Source: Kingdonia uniflora
Lineage: Eukaryota; Streptophyta; Magnoliopsida; Ranunculales; Circaeasteraceae
Reading direction: 5' to 3'
Length of the DNA stretch: 64,000 nt
NCBI GenBank assembly: GCA_014058105.1
Contig: JACGCM010000560.1
Coordinates: 1,054,001 to 1,118,000, forward strand
The notes under the pieces were generated by a model. That model ran no database searches, had not been told where the DNA came from, and saw only the letters and a list, made by a program, of their open reading frames with translations. Of this stretch, positions 1 through 11,337 are shown piece after piece. Positions within the stretch are counted from its first letter, which is position 1. Each line of letters opens with the position of its first letter. Made by a program: the position numbers and the translations under genes.

Positions 1-760
1 TACAGCAGGACTTCGACCAAAAAATATAACCTATTGTTCGCGTCAGCTCGAGCCCAACTCTAAACTCCTGGAGTTGACTGAATAACCCCCTTTACCCAAA
101 ACTTCTCGCTAACGAGATACCCTTAACTTTTTGTGCTCCCAAACATAGCAAATACCGCAGCATAGACCCTCAATCACACATTCTCAAATTCCACAGCCGA
201 CTACCTATTATGTCACCTTTTTTTCACCAGCCTTATTGACTGCCCCCTTCGATGGTATCACAATCTTCCAAATTGCTTGATCCGAAGCTTTGAGCAACTA
301 TTACAGCTTTTCATCGCCCAGTTTACCTTTAAATAGACAGAGAAGTTAGAGTCGATGCCCTATTTAATTTCAGAAAATCAAGCAATGAGATACTCGAGGC
401 CTTTACCAAAAGGTTTCTCGATGAATCACGGAAAGTCGAGAGCATTGAGTGCATGAAGCTATGGTCGCGTACTCAAATGCCTAACCAGATCACAGCCATG
501 TAAAAGAATACCTGGTTCTCTACAAACCTCGAGCCCTCGAGGAGATGATCTCAAAGGTCAATGGCTATATCAACCTTGAGCGCCTCTACGAATCTCATAA
601 ACCGGGCCAACCTTCAACCACCAACTTCAATAAACCTCGACAAAACCTACCTTCTACTCCAACACCCCTGATCGCTCCTATGTCCCAGGAGACTAAGAGC
701 TGCAAACGCCCTAACAATGATAACAATGCAGAAGCCCGCAAGAAACGATAAAATCCTGTC
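1..760 (+). pseudogene. E1 gag remnant (capsid region)
   Basis: Conceptual translation in shifting frames matches E3 gag: a Trp-Tyr-His core near 255, a stretch ending in VNGYINLERL near 560-590, and a basic Lys-Arg tail near 720-750. Gag forms the cytoplasmic particle that packages element RNA. At least four stops or frameshifts are present, including a TAG near 345. The start codon lies outside the window. The assignment rests on alignment to E3 by eye. Confidence 0.75.
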
Positions 761-769
761 TTGCCCACA

Positions 770-1665
770 CTTACTTCCCCTCTTAGCACTCTTCTACCAC
801 ATATATAGGCAGACCCCATCTGGTGTATCCCATTCCCTATCGATGTCAGACCAGGTAGACCTTACTATGCCAATCAAAAATATAACTGTCACCATACTAG
901 CAAATGCTTTGCCCTCCAGCACTCCCTCGAGATCATCCTCAAAGCAGGTTATCTATATCTGTATATTGCCAACCTTCCTAGCTACCCTGACGGGTCATAC
1001 CTCAAGTCTCAACCCACCCCTACTGCTGACCCGGCCGAGGTGCACATCTGCCGAATAAATTTGATCAAGGTCAACAAAATAGATAGTGGGCGTTCTAAGA
1101 GCAATCATAAGCATGTCGAAGAATGTTACAAACTCACTTATCAGGAGTAGCTACCTACCCTCTTGTCAGGATCAAGCCTCTCCCCTCAACCCTAAGGTAT
1201 CTCTTTCATCGACTGTGATACTTCCCATGTTCGATTTCCCCACTCTGACCCTTTAGTCATCATTATTAAGGTCAAAAACCTCATCCTCCACACCATGCTA
1301 ATCGATACAGGGAGTGCAGCCGATTTGCTTTTCCTTTAGGTTGTTCAAACCATAAAAAAGACAGATCTCATTACTGCTGCCAATGTTGAATTAAAAGCCT
1401 TCATTGGGTCCATAGAAGCCGATGTTGGTCGAATCAGCCTACCAGTTACCACAGGCCCTGTTTTACTTCAAACCAACTTTCTTGTCATCGACAAGATGTT
1501 AGAATACCTCGGTATCCTCAGGCGTAACTGGCTCCATGCCATGCATGCCATACCTTTGACCAACCATCAGACCCTTCGTATCACCACCCCCGTAGGTACT
1601 TGGAACTTGAAAGGCTCTCAACGCCTCGCCCGTTCATGCGAGCACCCAAAGATTGATCTGACCTA
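770..1665 (+). pseudogene. E1 gag tail and aspartic protease
   Basis: A Cys/His segment with the core HHTSKCFAL (about 905-930) corresponds to the gag-tail finger of this family. The aspartic protease follows, with its active-site motif Asp-Thr-Gly-Ser-Ala at 1304-1318 intact and the later EYLGIL motif near 1503. This protease would cut the gag-pol polyprotein. A TAG soon after the active site (near 1338) and another near 1664 break the frame. The catalytic Asp survives, but the gene cannot give a full-length product. Confidence 0.8.
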
Positions 1666-1739
1666 GAAACTTGTTAGCCGCCCATAGAAATCACTATCTT
1701 TTTCTATCCCTAAACCTTTGACAAATACCACCTCACCCA

Positions 1740-2770
1740 TTGAACCGACTATTTATACCGAACTCGACGGTCCTGGTCGAGGTACATTCATTGGAACTTC
1801 TCTAGACGAGGCAGAGCGCCTCGAGCTCACAGATTTCCTTCGTGTAAAAAAAGATGCCTTTGCATAGACGTTCTAGGAGATACCCAGTGTCGACCCCAAT
1901 TTGGCATGCCATCGCCTCGACCTCATTCCATATTCCTCAGCAGTAAAACAGAAAAAGCGTACCCTGGCACCACGACTACGAGAAGCAGTACACCTTGAAG
2001 TAGACAAGCTCATAGCCGTAGGTTTTATCAGAGAAGTGAAGTACGCTGACTGGATATCAAATATTATGGCAGTTCCCAAGAAGAACGGCAAGATCAGAAT
2101 CTACGTCGACTTCACAGACCATAATAAGCACACACCGAAAGACAGTTTCTCCCTCCCGATCATCTCAGCACTCTTCGATGCCACTGCTGGATATGAGTGC
2201 CAATCAATGATGGACACGGCTTCGGGTTCCAATCAGATACCCCGCCTCCCAGAAGATCAACTTAAAATATCCTTTATCACTGAACAAGGCCTTTACTATT
2301 TTAACGTCATGCCCTTCGGCCTTAAAAATGTGGGAGCCACTTACCAATGCCTTGTCACAACCATGTTTAAACCCTTGCTTGGCAAGTCGGTCGAAGTTTT
2401 CATCGACGGCATGTTATGCAAGAGCCTCCAAAAATAGACCCACATTCAGGACCTAACCAAAGTCTTTTCGATACTTGAACATACAACATGAAACTCAACC
2501 AAGATAAATGCCAATATGGTATTTCATTTGGCAAATTTTTAGGCCATATAATCAGTAAACAAGGTATCGAGATCGACGCCACACATATTCGAGCCCTCAT
2601 TGACATGCCTTCACCCCGAACCAAAATATATATCCAAAAAGCGCCTAGTAAGATAGCAGCCCTCAACCGTTTCATTTCCAAATCCTTAGGTCGATGTGCT
2701 TGGCTTTTTTCTCTCTTATGCGACCATGGCGCCTTCAAAACAAAAAAGAAAAACAACCCGGAGATCAACT
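1740..2770 (+). pseudogene. E1 reverse transcriptase
   Basis: The polymerase domain copies element RNA into DNA. The linker with the LDGPGRGTFIG motif is near 1765. An open stretch 1901-2437 holds the fingers-palm region with MMDTASGSNQI (first catalytic Asp present) and MPFGLKN. The catalytic loop at 2402-2410 reads F-I-D-G where Y-V/I-D-D is expected, so the second Asp of the pair is Gly. Stops flank the open part, for example TAG at 2437. The KTPKS-like thumb and tether continue in a broken frame to about 2770. Confidence 0.88.
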
Positions 2771-2774
2771 AAAC

Positions 2775-3660
2775 ACCCAAATATGAGCAGGCCTTCCTCG
2801 AAGTCAAAAATTATTTTGGCCGACCGCCCAATATCAGCATCCCTATCGAAGGTGAAATACTCTCCTAATACATCGCTGTTGCAGACACCTCAATCAGTTC
2901 AGTGCTTATTCGACTCAATTCAAATGTTAAGAAGCCTGTGTATTTTATCAGTAAAACTCTAACACCCAAAAAAACTCGATATTTGAAACTTGAGTATTTG
3001 CTGCTCACCCTTGTCTATTCGGCCCAAAAAACTCAAACCATATTTTCACCATCCGTGTTATAACAAGTTACCCCTTGGAGAAGTACTCAGTAAAAAAGAG
3101 AAATCCAGACGAGTACAACAGTGGTCTGTGTTCCTTAGCGAACATGACATTGCATTCGAAAAGCAGATATTCCAGAAAGGCCAACCAGTAGTAAACTTCC
3201 TTGCTGACTTCCCGGTCGAAGATGCCGATTGGGAGGAATATGAAGATAAATTAACAGAAGACCAACCCAAAGCAACAGATCTACATAACCCTAATACTGG
3301 CTGGCATTTATTCATTGATGGATCCGCTTGACCTAATGGCTCTGGAATTGGCATTGTCTTGGTCACACCCACCAATGATCGAATAGAGAAGGCTATCAAA
3401 CTTACCTTTGAATGTTCCAATAACAAAGTTAAGTATGAAGCCTTGATCCACGACCTCGGCCTCACTGTCGACCTTGACATTCCCAAACTTGAAATTTTCA
3501 CAGATTCCCAACTTGTTCTGAGGTATTAAAGGTGAAAATCAAGTTAATGGTCGCATGGCTGACTGTGCTCTTTTTGTTCAACAGCGCATGGACCGTTTTC
3601 CCAAAAAATTTACTATCACTCATTACCCTCGAGGAGAAAACCTACATGCAGATGCCCTCG
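2775..3660 (+). pseudogene. E1 RNase H region
   Basis: This covers the connection plus RNase H of pol, which removes RNA from the RNA-DNA hybrid. The connection (Y-F-I-S-K-T and L-L-L-T-L-V-Y-S motifs) lies near 2940-3020. The second, archaeal-type RNase H typical of Tat elements shows LFIDGSA at 3307-3328, a degraded N-N-K-V-K-Y-E-A motif near 3420 (normally N-N-E-A-E-Y-E-A, so a probable catalytic Glu is lost), and FTDSQL near 3498. A TGA directly follows the first motif and a frameshift lies near 3525. Confidence 0.8.
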
Positions 3661-3849
3661 CCTATATAGCAGCCATGCTAGGCCAATCAGAATCCTGGAC
3701 CCTCCATATCAAAATACTCGAACACCCAAGTATCGACGAGATGGAAGTCAATGCCATCAATACTGGGGGTGAGATCACGATCAAGATGACTGGCAAACGC
3801 CATTCTTCCATTACCTCAATAATGCGACCCTTCCAAATGATCCCAAAGC

Positions 3850-5045
3850 CAGACAATCGTTGTTAGAGAATTACTGTAGATACACTATCCACAAATAGGA
3901 ATTACATCACAAATCCCCAAATGGTGTCCACCTTCGATACATATCTCAAGCCGAAGCATCTACAATTTAAGCAAAACTCCACGATGGTACTTGCGATGCT
4001 CATACTGCTAGTCGTTCTATGGTCCTTTGAGCTGTCTCTCAAGGATTATTCTAGCTGAATATGATAAAATAAGCCGAAGTGTATGCCAAATACTGTGATA
4101 AATGCCAACATCATGCTCACGACATCCATAACCCTTCACAAGACCTTTATTTCAATTAAGTCTCCTGGCCATTCAAAAGATGGGCCATCGATCTCATTGA
4201 CCCTTTTCCTAAAGCCTCAGGCAACCGAGAAAACATCCTTGTTGCAACAGACTATTTGACCAAATGGGCCGAAGCTGTACCTTTGTACCAAATAAGAGAA
4301 GAAAAGGTTATCAAATTTCTATGGGAAAATATCATCACATGCTTCGGCTGCGTTCATATGATACGATGCAACAATGGTCCCCAGTTCGTCGGTAGCAAAG
4401 TCAGAAATTTTCTCAAAAAACATAACATCATCCTCTCCCCCTCAACACCTTACTACCCCCAGGGAAATGGTCAAGTCGAAGCAATCAATAAAACCATTGT
4501 CGACAGTATCAAGAAAAGAATCGATACAAAGAAAGGTCGATGGGTCCAAGAGTTACATGTCCTTTGGCCTATTGAACAACACTTAGAAAATACATAGGCT
4601 GCATCCCTTTCCTCCTATCATAAGGTACCGAAGATGTACTCCCTACTCAATTTGAAGTACCTACATGAGATCCCAATCTCTATGATGATGACAATAAGTT
4701 TGAGCTCGGATGTAGCATGCTATGGGTCGATAAAACCAGAGACCGAGCCATTGCCAGCCCTAGCCGTTACCATACATCACTTTAGAAGTCCTATAACAAG
4801 AGAGTTTGACCACGAATTTTTAACATCGGAGATCAGGTACTTCGACGTGTCAACCAATCCTTGAAGCCTCGGAATGCCGGCAAGCATGCCGAATCCTGGG
4901 AAGGACCCTATGTCGTGTAAGATAAAACCGACAAAGGCTCATATTACTTAATGATAGAAGACGAGGATCCGTTACCAAACCCGTGGAACACAATGTAGCT
5001 GGTATCATATAACCGGCCACGACCTTAACCTTGAAAAACTGATGT
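3850..5045 (+). pseudogene. E1 integrase
   Basis: Integrase inserts the cDNA into the chromosome. The zinc-binding N-terminal part is seen near 3970-4120 (Y-C-D-K-C-Q motif). In the catalytic core the first Asp (ATDYLTKW) is at 4250-4252 and the Glu (GQVEAIN) at 4478-4480. The second Asp is Asn (AAC at 4380-4382), so the D-D-35-E triad is broken. The C-terminal part, with the motif W-E-G-P-Y-V near 4898, ends where E3 integrase ends. There is no chromodomain. Confidence 0.85.
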
Positions 5046-5124
5046 AGCACAGAATAATCAATAAACAATTTTTCCACCCATACTTCGTTTCCTGTTTTCA
5101 ATGAATTTCTTGGTTTAACTTAGA

Positions 5125-5890
5125 TATCATGTCAACCCTTGACCCGACTAATACTTGGGGGCGACCTTGAGATGTTTCAAACCTCCAATTTCAAACAAAC
5201 TCGAGGGACAAGGATGGTTAATAGACTGGACCCTCGGGAATGTATTGGGGGTGAATAGTTATGCTTCGCTGTGGCTTAGGTCTTTGAAGTCCAGTCGATT
5301 TCATGGTTCACTCAAAGTATCATGTCAACCCTTGACACGACTGATACTTGGGGGGCGACCTTGATGTTTTCAAGCTTCCAATTTTGAGCAAATTCGAGAG
5401 GAAAGGATGGTCGATAGACCGGACCCTCGGGATTGTATTGGGGGCGAACAAATATGCTTCGCACATGTTCAAAATCGTTGAAGTCCAGTTGATTTCTTGG
5501 TTTACCCCGGGTATCATGTCCACCCTCGCTCCGACTGATACTTGGGGCGACCTTGAAATTTTCAAGTTTCCAACATTCGAACAAACTCAAGGGGCACGAA
5601 TGGTCGAAAGACCAAACCCTTGAGAATGCGTTAGGGGCGAATACGTCTTGCTTCGCTGTCACTTAGGCCTTCGAAGTCCAGCGAATTTCCGGGTTTCCTC
5701 CAGGTATCACATCAACTACGACCCTACTGATACCTAGGGGCGACCTTAAAATATTTCAAGCTTCAAATATTGGAGCAGACTCGAGGGGCACGAATGGTCG
5801 ACCGACCGGGCCCTTGCGAATGCGTTAGGGGTGACCACGTCTTACATCGTTGTGGCTTAGGCCTTTGATGTCCAAGAAATCCCCTGATCC
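5125..5890. repeat. E1 3'-UTR tandem repeat, four units of about 193 bp
   Basis: Units begin with TATCATGTCAACCCTTGACC or variants at 5125, 5318, 5512 and 5705, giving periods of 193, 194 and 193 bp. Each unit carries GATACTTGGGGGCGACC, an ACTCGAGGG block and a TGCTTCGCTGTG block. E3 holds the same array with the same unit length and four copies at the same place. Tandem repeats in the 3' UTR are known for the Tat lineage. Reading frames seen inside are by-products of the repetition. Confidence 0.95.
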
Positions 5891-6324
5891 CACAAGAATA
5901 TCACAAATATCATGAAGATCTCGAAGGTTTGGTCACTCTACAATCATTCAAGAGATACAATGCATGTAAAGACTATTATACTGGAATATCGACAATTCTA
6001 CTATATGCAAGAAGATTCAATACATTATACATCAGAAAAGCAGTTACAACACAACTCAAGTCACGTCATGCATAAAGAATTTAGTACAAGTTAAGCTAAG
6101 AAAATCAGCCTCAATATCTCAGCAATCCAGAACAATACAAGTTCAGCACAACAATACAATATAAATAAAGTTTGTAAAAAGCAGTCACAACATTTGACTA
6201 TAGAGCAGAATCAGTACAACACCAGTTAGTTTCAGCATAACAACTCAAAACAATAACATAGTCTAAATAATACAACTCTACAGCCAATCAGAAAAAGCAA
6301 GAACGAATATCCAATACAATTACC
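5891..6324. other. E1 spacer between repeats and antisense gene
   Basis: A+T-rich sequence between the tandem repeats and the stop codon of the antisense gene. Apart from CAATACAAC-like runs I see no feature. It would hold the 3' end of both the sense pol transcript and the antisense aORF1 transcript. Confidence 0.5.
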
Positions 6325-6924
6325 TCATATCGAGGCGCCCGCATTCTCTTCCCCAGCAGGCCCTCCAGTACCAACACCCTCAACACCTTCAGTCGAAGGC
6401 CTCAATCCCGCACCATTGACAACCACATCATCCACAGTTTCAACGCTTGTCGCTTCAATTACAGGAGCCTCCACGCCACCTCCAGTACCTCCATCTGCTC
6501 CATCATCCACATCTGCCTCTTCTTCCTTCGCCTGCAAATCGTCTCCTGCAACCAATTCTGGGGTAACAGGGAAGGGTTCCAAAGTATCGGGGTCATACCC
6601 CTTATCCTCTATAAACTCCTTCAGCCTAACAATGACTCTACATTCACCATCAAACAGCACCCAATAATGTGCCTTCTATTCTGCCTTTTCCTTATCATTC
6701 GCAACAAGCTTTGTTGCGCACACCTACTTCTGATTGTACCATTGAACCTCAAGCCTCTTATCGTAGGAATTAGTGATCGCTGCAAAATCTCACTTCAAAA
6801 CATTGATCTCAGACAATAATGACACCTTAGTCCCTCTTGCAAGATCCAAACTTTCAACCGCCTATTGCAACTTCCCTTTTACTGATCACATCGTCCTATT
6901 GTAAGACTGCGTCCAAGCATCCGT

Positions 6925-7017
6925 CTGCTAGAATATACGAGCCGTCAGTACCACTCAAAGCATGAAGAACTTAAATGAAATCTCAGAATCTCGAAAAAGA
7001 AATTTATAGATAGTTAC
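6925..7017 (-). other. Inferred intron in E1 aORF1 (93 bp)
   Basis: On the minus strand the donor is GTAACTATC (GT at 7017-7016) and the acceptor TATTCTAGCAG|ACGG (ending at 6925). E3 has an intron of exactly the same length, 93 bp, with donor GTAACTATA and acceptor TTTTTAGCAG|ACGG. Confidence 0.7.
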
Positions 7018-7583
7018 ATGATACATACTCCTCTTCATTTCCTTCAAAGCCTCGTTTGGGTCATTTTCGCAGAGTTCAGCCATCGAAGCGTACGTAGCTA
7101 GTGCTTGCTCTTGTCGCTCAGCCTCCGTCAGCTCTTCATCCTCATTCGCTGCATTATCTTCCCCCAGTTCCCTATGCCTTTTGTGCTGAACGACCTTCGA
7201 CTGCTGTACCTACGGAGCCTCGGGAGCGACTTTGCCTTCCCCTTTCTCAATTTGTGTTGGTACCGGCCTTCGCCTTAGTCTCAAAGCATCACTAGAAACT
7301 TTGGGCACCAGTGCTACTTGCTTCAAGGCCCTTTTTGCCTTCGGCACAAACTGAACTGTCCTCCCCAAATCATCCTCTCCCATTTCTTCGGATACTCTCG
7401 AACCACCTTCGCCTCTCCTCCTCTTTGATGGCTTCGGCGTAACGGGAATGTTTCTAAGCAGGGAGTCCATCTTCTTCCTTCTCTTCCTCTTGATACCAAG
7501 ACTTTTGAAAATATAATTTACCCACTCCTCACTGGCTTTAAGAAAGGGGTCAATCAGGTTGTCCCAAGACAGATTCTTCGGAC

Positions 7584-7658
7584 CTGCAGAACAAGCATAA
7601 TATGGTAACAGCTTATTTAAGAAATACATTAAAAACTATTCTTCGACAGCAAACTTAC
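7584..7658 (-). other. Inferred intron in E1 aORF1 (75 bp)
   Basis: Read on the minus strand, the donor is ACCT|GTAAGTTTGC (GT at 7658-7657) and the acceptor TTCTGCAG|GTCCG (AG ending at 7584). The join splits a Cys codon T|GT that is followed by Pro. E3 has the same donor and acceptor context at 30558-30634, and the orphan unit at 13449-13528. Confidence 0.75.
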
Positions 7659-8481
7659 AGGTCCTCCCCTTCAACATTCTCGCAGTTACCCCGTATTATA
7701 ACTAAGTCTTTAATCCACCCTCGACCCATCGAGCACAGATCAAAAAACTAGGGATTCTTAGGGTGACACTGGATATGGTAGGTACCTGCGTTTTGGCTTG
7801 CCTTCATCGAGTAGAAGGAAACAACATTAATCCTCTTAATTAAACCCCGCTCTCATTACTCAATTTTGCATTCATGCCCTCAATTACCCTCATCATCTCG
7901 TAAAAATTTCCATTCATTTGAACTGGGGCAACCTTCCAAAAATTTAACACCTCTTTCATCAGCCTTCAGAGAGGAAGTTTTATTCCCAATTGAATCTGGC
8001 CTCTATAAGCGATTATCCCTTCTCCAGGGTTCGATTTGAAAGTTAAACCTACTCCCGCTACACTTAACAACATCCCCACCATTCACAGCACCAGCTTGGT
8101 AGCAAATCAATTTACTCTTATTTTGTCCCTAGCCGAGATAGATCCCTCGAACTTATCTGACTTAGTCGAATCTTCACTTTGATCACTCTGCCCCACTTAT
8201 CCCTTTTCACCACCAGAAGGCTCAGCATTACCCTCGCCTCTCTCCCTCCCTCCTATCTCCTCCTCATCACTATCTTCAGTCACTACAGTCTTACGATGTC
8301 AAATCATCAGAACCCCACCAGCTGGCAACACCATTGTCAATGGGGCGTCGGTTACAACATCTAACACTTCTAAGTCACTGCCCTCATCCATAGGAGCACA
8401 AACAGAAATACTAGCTTTAAATGCTTTGATTTTCTCGTCTATCAGCCTCTGTCTCGAAGCTCGACGGGTATACATCTTATC

Positions 8482-8922
8482 CTACAGAAGAAGAGGCACG
8501 CAATCAGATCGATACATTCGATAATTACGTGTCGGTAGCCCATATCTCATCTACCACCTCAAACATATAAAATACATTCGAAACCTCGATCCTAAACCTA
8601 GTCCCTCCTTCAAAAGCCGTAAAATCCTCAAATGTGTCAGGAAGCAGACTCATGAATTCCCCTATCCTCGAAGATAACCTCTAAACTCCAAACCCAGAGG
8701 ATTCAACCTATAGATACTGATGGAAAATGAATTCAAAAATAGACAGAGATCAAGTGACATACCTGTGTTAGAAGAAGTATACTCGAAGCAGCAAGATCAA
8801 TACAACTTTAGCAAGCCCTTTCAAGCTAAACTTAGCAGTGGCGTACCAGTCTTCTTCCTCTCACTTTCTGGTTTGTTTTTTATGTGAACAATACATTTTG
8901 TTATTTCCCTCTCATATATATA
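8482..8922 (-). promoter_or_regulatory. E1 aORF1 promoter: TATA box, leader and leader intron
   Basis: Reading the minus strand, GGTATATATATGAGAGGG at 8914-8922 is a TATA box. A leader of about 150 nt runs to a splice donor CACAG|GTATGTCACTTGATC (GT at 8762-8761). The acceptor CTTCTGTAG ends at 8482, seven bases before the ATG at 8475. The leader intron is 281 bp; in E3 it is 277 bp with the nearly identical donor GTAAGTCACTTGATC. This indicates a separate antisense promoter inside the element. Confidence 0.7.
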
Positions 8923-9941
8923 CCTGTTCGGAAAACCAAAACGACCTCGATTTCCAAACTGCTACCATTACTATGCCCCCACTACCCCAGCTTTTCTGCT
9001 AAGACGTGTTTTAACCAAATCACCTCTTATTCTCCTAACGTGCGAGCCGTACGTTAAATTTGACTTAACTTTAAACTTAAAGCTTCACAAGCATTCTGAT
9101 CCTCAGTCGAAGCCACTCAGTCAAATCCCAACACCAAATCATATCTTTTTCTGTAAAATGAGCAAAAATCATGATTACCTGTACGACACACTTCCCAAGG
9201 CACACATACCGTTCTGGCAGTCCAGCTGTCTGGGCTGCCAGTACGACCAGTCAAATCCAACAAAACCTTCGACACACTTCTCACATACGAGTAATCTACT
9301 ATATTGCACCTCAAACATTCATCAACAGATAACCTCAAATTCGATTCCCCAATATATTGAACATTCGATCTCCAACACATTAGTCAGCTCAAAACTTTGT
9401 CTTTATTACTTCGGCAGATCATCCGTCTATTTCGGCAGATCTACCTCCCACTTCGACAGATTATAATTTTTTACTTTAATAATTCATAATTCCACTTATA
9501 CATCATAATTTTCCTTTGATAGACCAAACTTCTACTTCGGCAGATTACAACCTTTCTTACTTCAACAGTTCAGAAATTTATGTCTACACAGATCAGACAT
9601 TTACCTTGAATTTTCAAGCACCTTACTTTGAAAGCTTATACTATTACTTAGACAGCTCAGAATATTACGTCGGGAATTAAGAATCTTACTTCGATAGATT
9701 TTACGGTCACTTCAGAAGTTTAAAATTTCTGTTTTGATATTGCAGACTTTTAGTGTGAATAGTTCCAATCATTACTTACAAAGTGCTCAGAATCGTACTT
9801 CAATAGTTATTAGAAATCCCAATTTTATTCCAATAAACAAGACATCCACAAATTATAGACCTAACAAAAAAAAGGAGACAAACAAAAACACAAACCACCA
9901 GTAGCCAAAACAAACACCCAATAGTACAGTCGAAAGAGGCC
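8923..9941. other. E1 spacer with dispersed ACTTCGRCAGAT-like motif
   Basis: Between the aORF1 promoter and ORF A there is no coding signal. From about 9405 to 9810 the motif ACTTCGGCAGAT or a one-to-three-base variant recurs about eight times at irregular spacing (near 9408, 9428, 9450, 9535, 9560, 9645, 9689 and 9798). The matching part of E3 (32470-32600) has a few TTCGACAAAC copies. Confidence 0.6.
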
Positions 9942-10286
9942 CTAATTATCAGCAGGATGGTCCTCCTCGACCACAGCCGTAGTACCAGCATCTTCCTGGT
10001 CCACCATTTCCTTTGCAAATGACTCAAGCAGGGACAACCAGTGGTCGAGTAACGGTTCCATCATCTGTAATATTCCCTGCTATTACGCGAAGGGCATGCC
10101 AGCAATTGGTTCCCCGGGTTCCACCTCAAAAAGATCTGGCATCTCCGCATCAATTTCTTGTTCGATACCAAACCTCCGTTGTAACCCCAACATCGCCTCC
10201 CGAACTCGCCTGACCCTTACAGCCGCCTGGTTCTTTAATACGAGTACTAGAACTTGACTGTTGCTTTGAGAAGAAGAAGATACCAT
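9942..10286 (-). pseudogene. E1 short antisense ORF A
   Basis: An open frame from ATG at 10286 gives a Ser/Gln-rich start, a basic middle, and a tail with the motif EMPDLFEVEPGEPIAGMPFA. After two adjacent stops (near 10085) the same frame continues through GILQMMEPLLDHW and an acidic end DQEDAGTTAVVEEDHPADN to TAG at 9942-9944. E3 keeps the last part (DQEDADAAAIVEEEQPTNN). The EMPDL...GEPI motif is shared with ORF B, so A and B may be old duplicates. About 110 residues; no known family recognised. Confidence 0.55.
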
Positions 10287-10359
10287 TCTGATCTGAGCAA
10301 GAAGGCTGAAAGATGAAGAAAGGCAAAGAAAGATAAGGAATTCTCCTCACATCACCCCA

Positions 10360-10366
10360 TTTTATA
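10360..10366 (-). promoter_or_regulatory. TATA box of E1 ORF A
   Basis: On the minus strand the sequence reads ATGTATAAAATGGGGTG, with TATAAAA at 10366-10360, 74 bp upstream of the ORF A start. It is a strong match to the plant TATA consensus. The equivalent region is deleted from E3. Confidence 0.55.
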
Positions 10367-10916
10367 CATAAAGGTACATTTAAAGCATTCATCCATCCCA
10401 AGTTACATTCATTATGGTCTTCAAGTCCCCTCCTTGAAAACTCAACAACCTGACCTTTTCAACTTTGTAGACATAACTTATTCATCTGTTTCTGCATTCA
10501 AACCACATTCCCAAGGACTTGCAGCCGAACATATCTCCCGCATTGAACCATCGACAATTTTTGGACTTCGACTCCAATCTCTTTCACCAAGTCGCAACTA
10601 ACACAAAGTTAATTACCTTCGACCACACCACTATACTTCGAGGTCACTTTTTCCAGCATTAATCAGTACTACCCGTTAACATTCGATGAGATAAATTTAC
10701 TATCATGCCTACAAGTCCATTCGTTTCCAATACCTACCAGCTACAAAGACTCAAATATGCTGCAAAATATTATTCTCAATTCATTCCACCAGATATAATA
10801 ACAAAACAGCAATACATTCAAACTACATCTACAACAGAAATCTCTACATACAACCATCCAATACAAAAAGAAAAGAAAAAAGAAATTGTACTATCGCCAC
10901 CACCTTTACCACTGCC
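10367..10916. other. E1 spacer between ORF A and ORF B
   Basis: No gene is seen. A block around 10495-10550 (CAAACCACATTCCCAAGGAC) is conserved in E3 at 32906. This lets the two elements be aligned here and shows that E3 lacks about 370 bp just before it. Confidence 0.6.
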
Positions 10917-11256
10917 TCAAGACGATCCTGCCCTATTTTCTGACAGGCCAGTTTCATTCGCCAAGCCTTGCTCCTCAATCTCCTATTCTGCACGAACGAG
11001 GCACTTAGCCAGAGCCGACAAGTAGAGGTAGCATTTTTCAGCAGTCATAAAATAATACTTTAGTTGTGCCCAAAGTAAGCATAAGGCTCCCCGCTAATGG
11101 GTTCTCCGACCTCCAGCTCCACCAGTTCAGGCATGTCGCAGTTGATATCATGATGGCTGAAGAACTTCATATGCAATTCAGCTGTCTTTCGCCCTAAACG
11201 ATGATCTCGGGCGAATCCCATTTTTTTTGGTAGCGCGTGTTTAGAGTGGTATCCAT
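10917..11256 (-). pseudogene. E1 short antisense ORF B
   Basis: The frame starts at ATG 11256 with MDTTLNTRYQK, shifts, and continues MGFARDHRLG, AELHMKFF, DMPELVE, GEPISGEPYAY. After another shift comes LKYYFMTAEKCYLYLSALAK, with the end at TGA 10917-10919. E3 ORF B matches throughout (MGFARDRRIG, AELHVKFF, DMPDLVE, LRFQFITAERRYLFLMALAE). About 113 residues, one probable amphipathic helix near the end, no family recognised. Two frameshifts and one internal stop make it non-functional here. Confidence 0.65.
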
Positions 11257-11337
11257 AGACATTTTTAGGAAATGTAGAGGAAAGAGAAGAGAATAAAGCA
11301 TAAGAAGAGTACACATCATCCCTACCCTCTTAACCCA

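Larger units (their letters stand above)
6325..8475 (-). pseudogene. E1 antisense gene aORF1 (PF04195-like plus acidic/coiled-coil tail)
   Basis: This antisense gene matches E3 aORF1 along its length. The start codon at 8475 begins MYTRRAS (E3: MHNRRAS), followed by GSDLEVLDVVTDA. Near 8010-7890 is a YRGQIQLG...LPL...VLNFW segment, which I compare with the family Pfam calls 'putative gypsy type transposon' (PF04195). Two introns are inferred at 7584-7658 and 6925-7017, giving exons of 817, 566 and 600 nt. The exon after the first intron is strongly basic (KRKRRKK, KRRRGEGG), possibly for nuclear targeting, and the last is Gly/Asp/Glu-rich. Several stops and frameshifts remain. Function unknown. 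Confidence 0.75.

Noticed and set aside
5312..5662. Minus-strand ORFs of 81 and 116 codons with internal repetition
   Set aside because: They are produced by the 193-bp tandem repeat (the repeat length leaves a frame open over two units) and do not occur in the other units or in E3.
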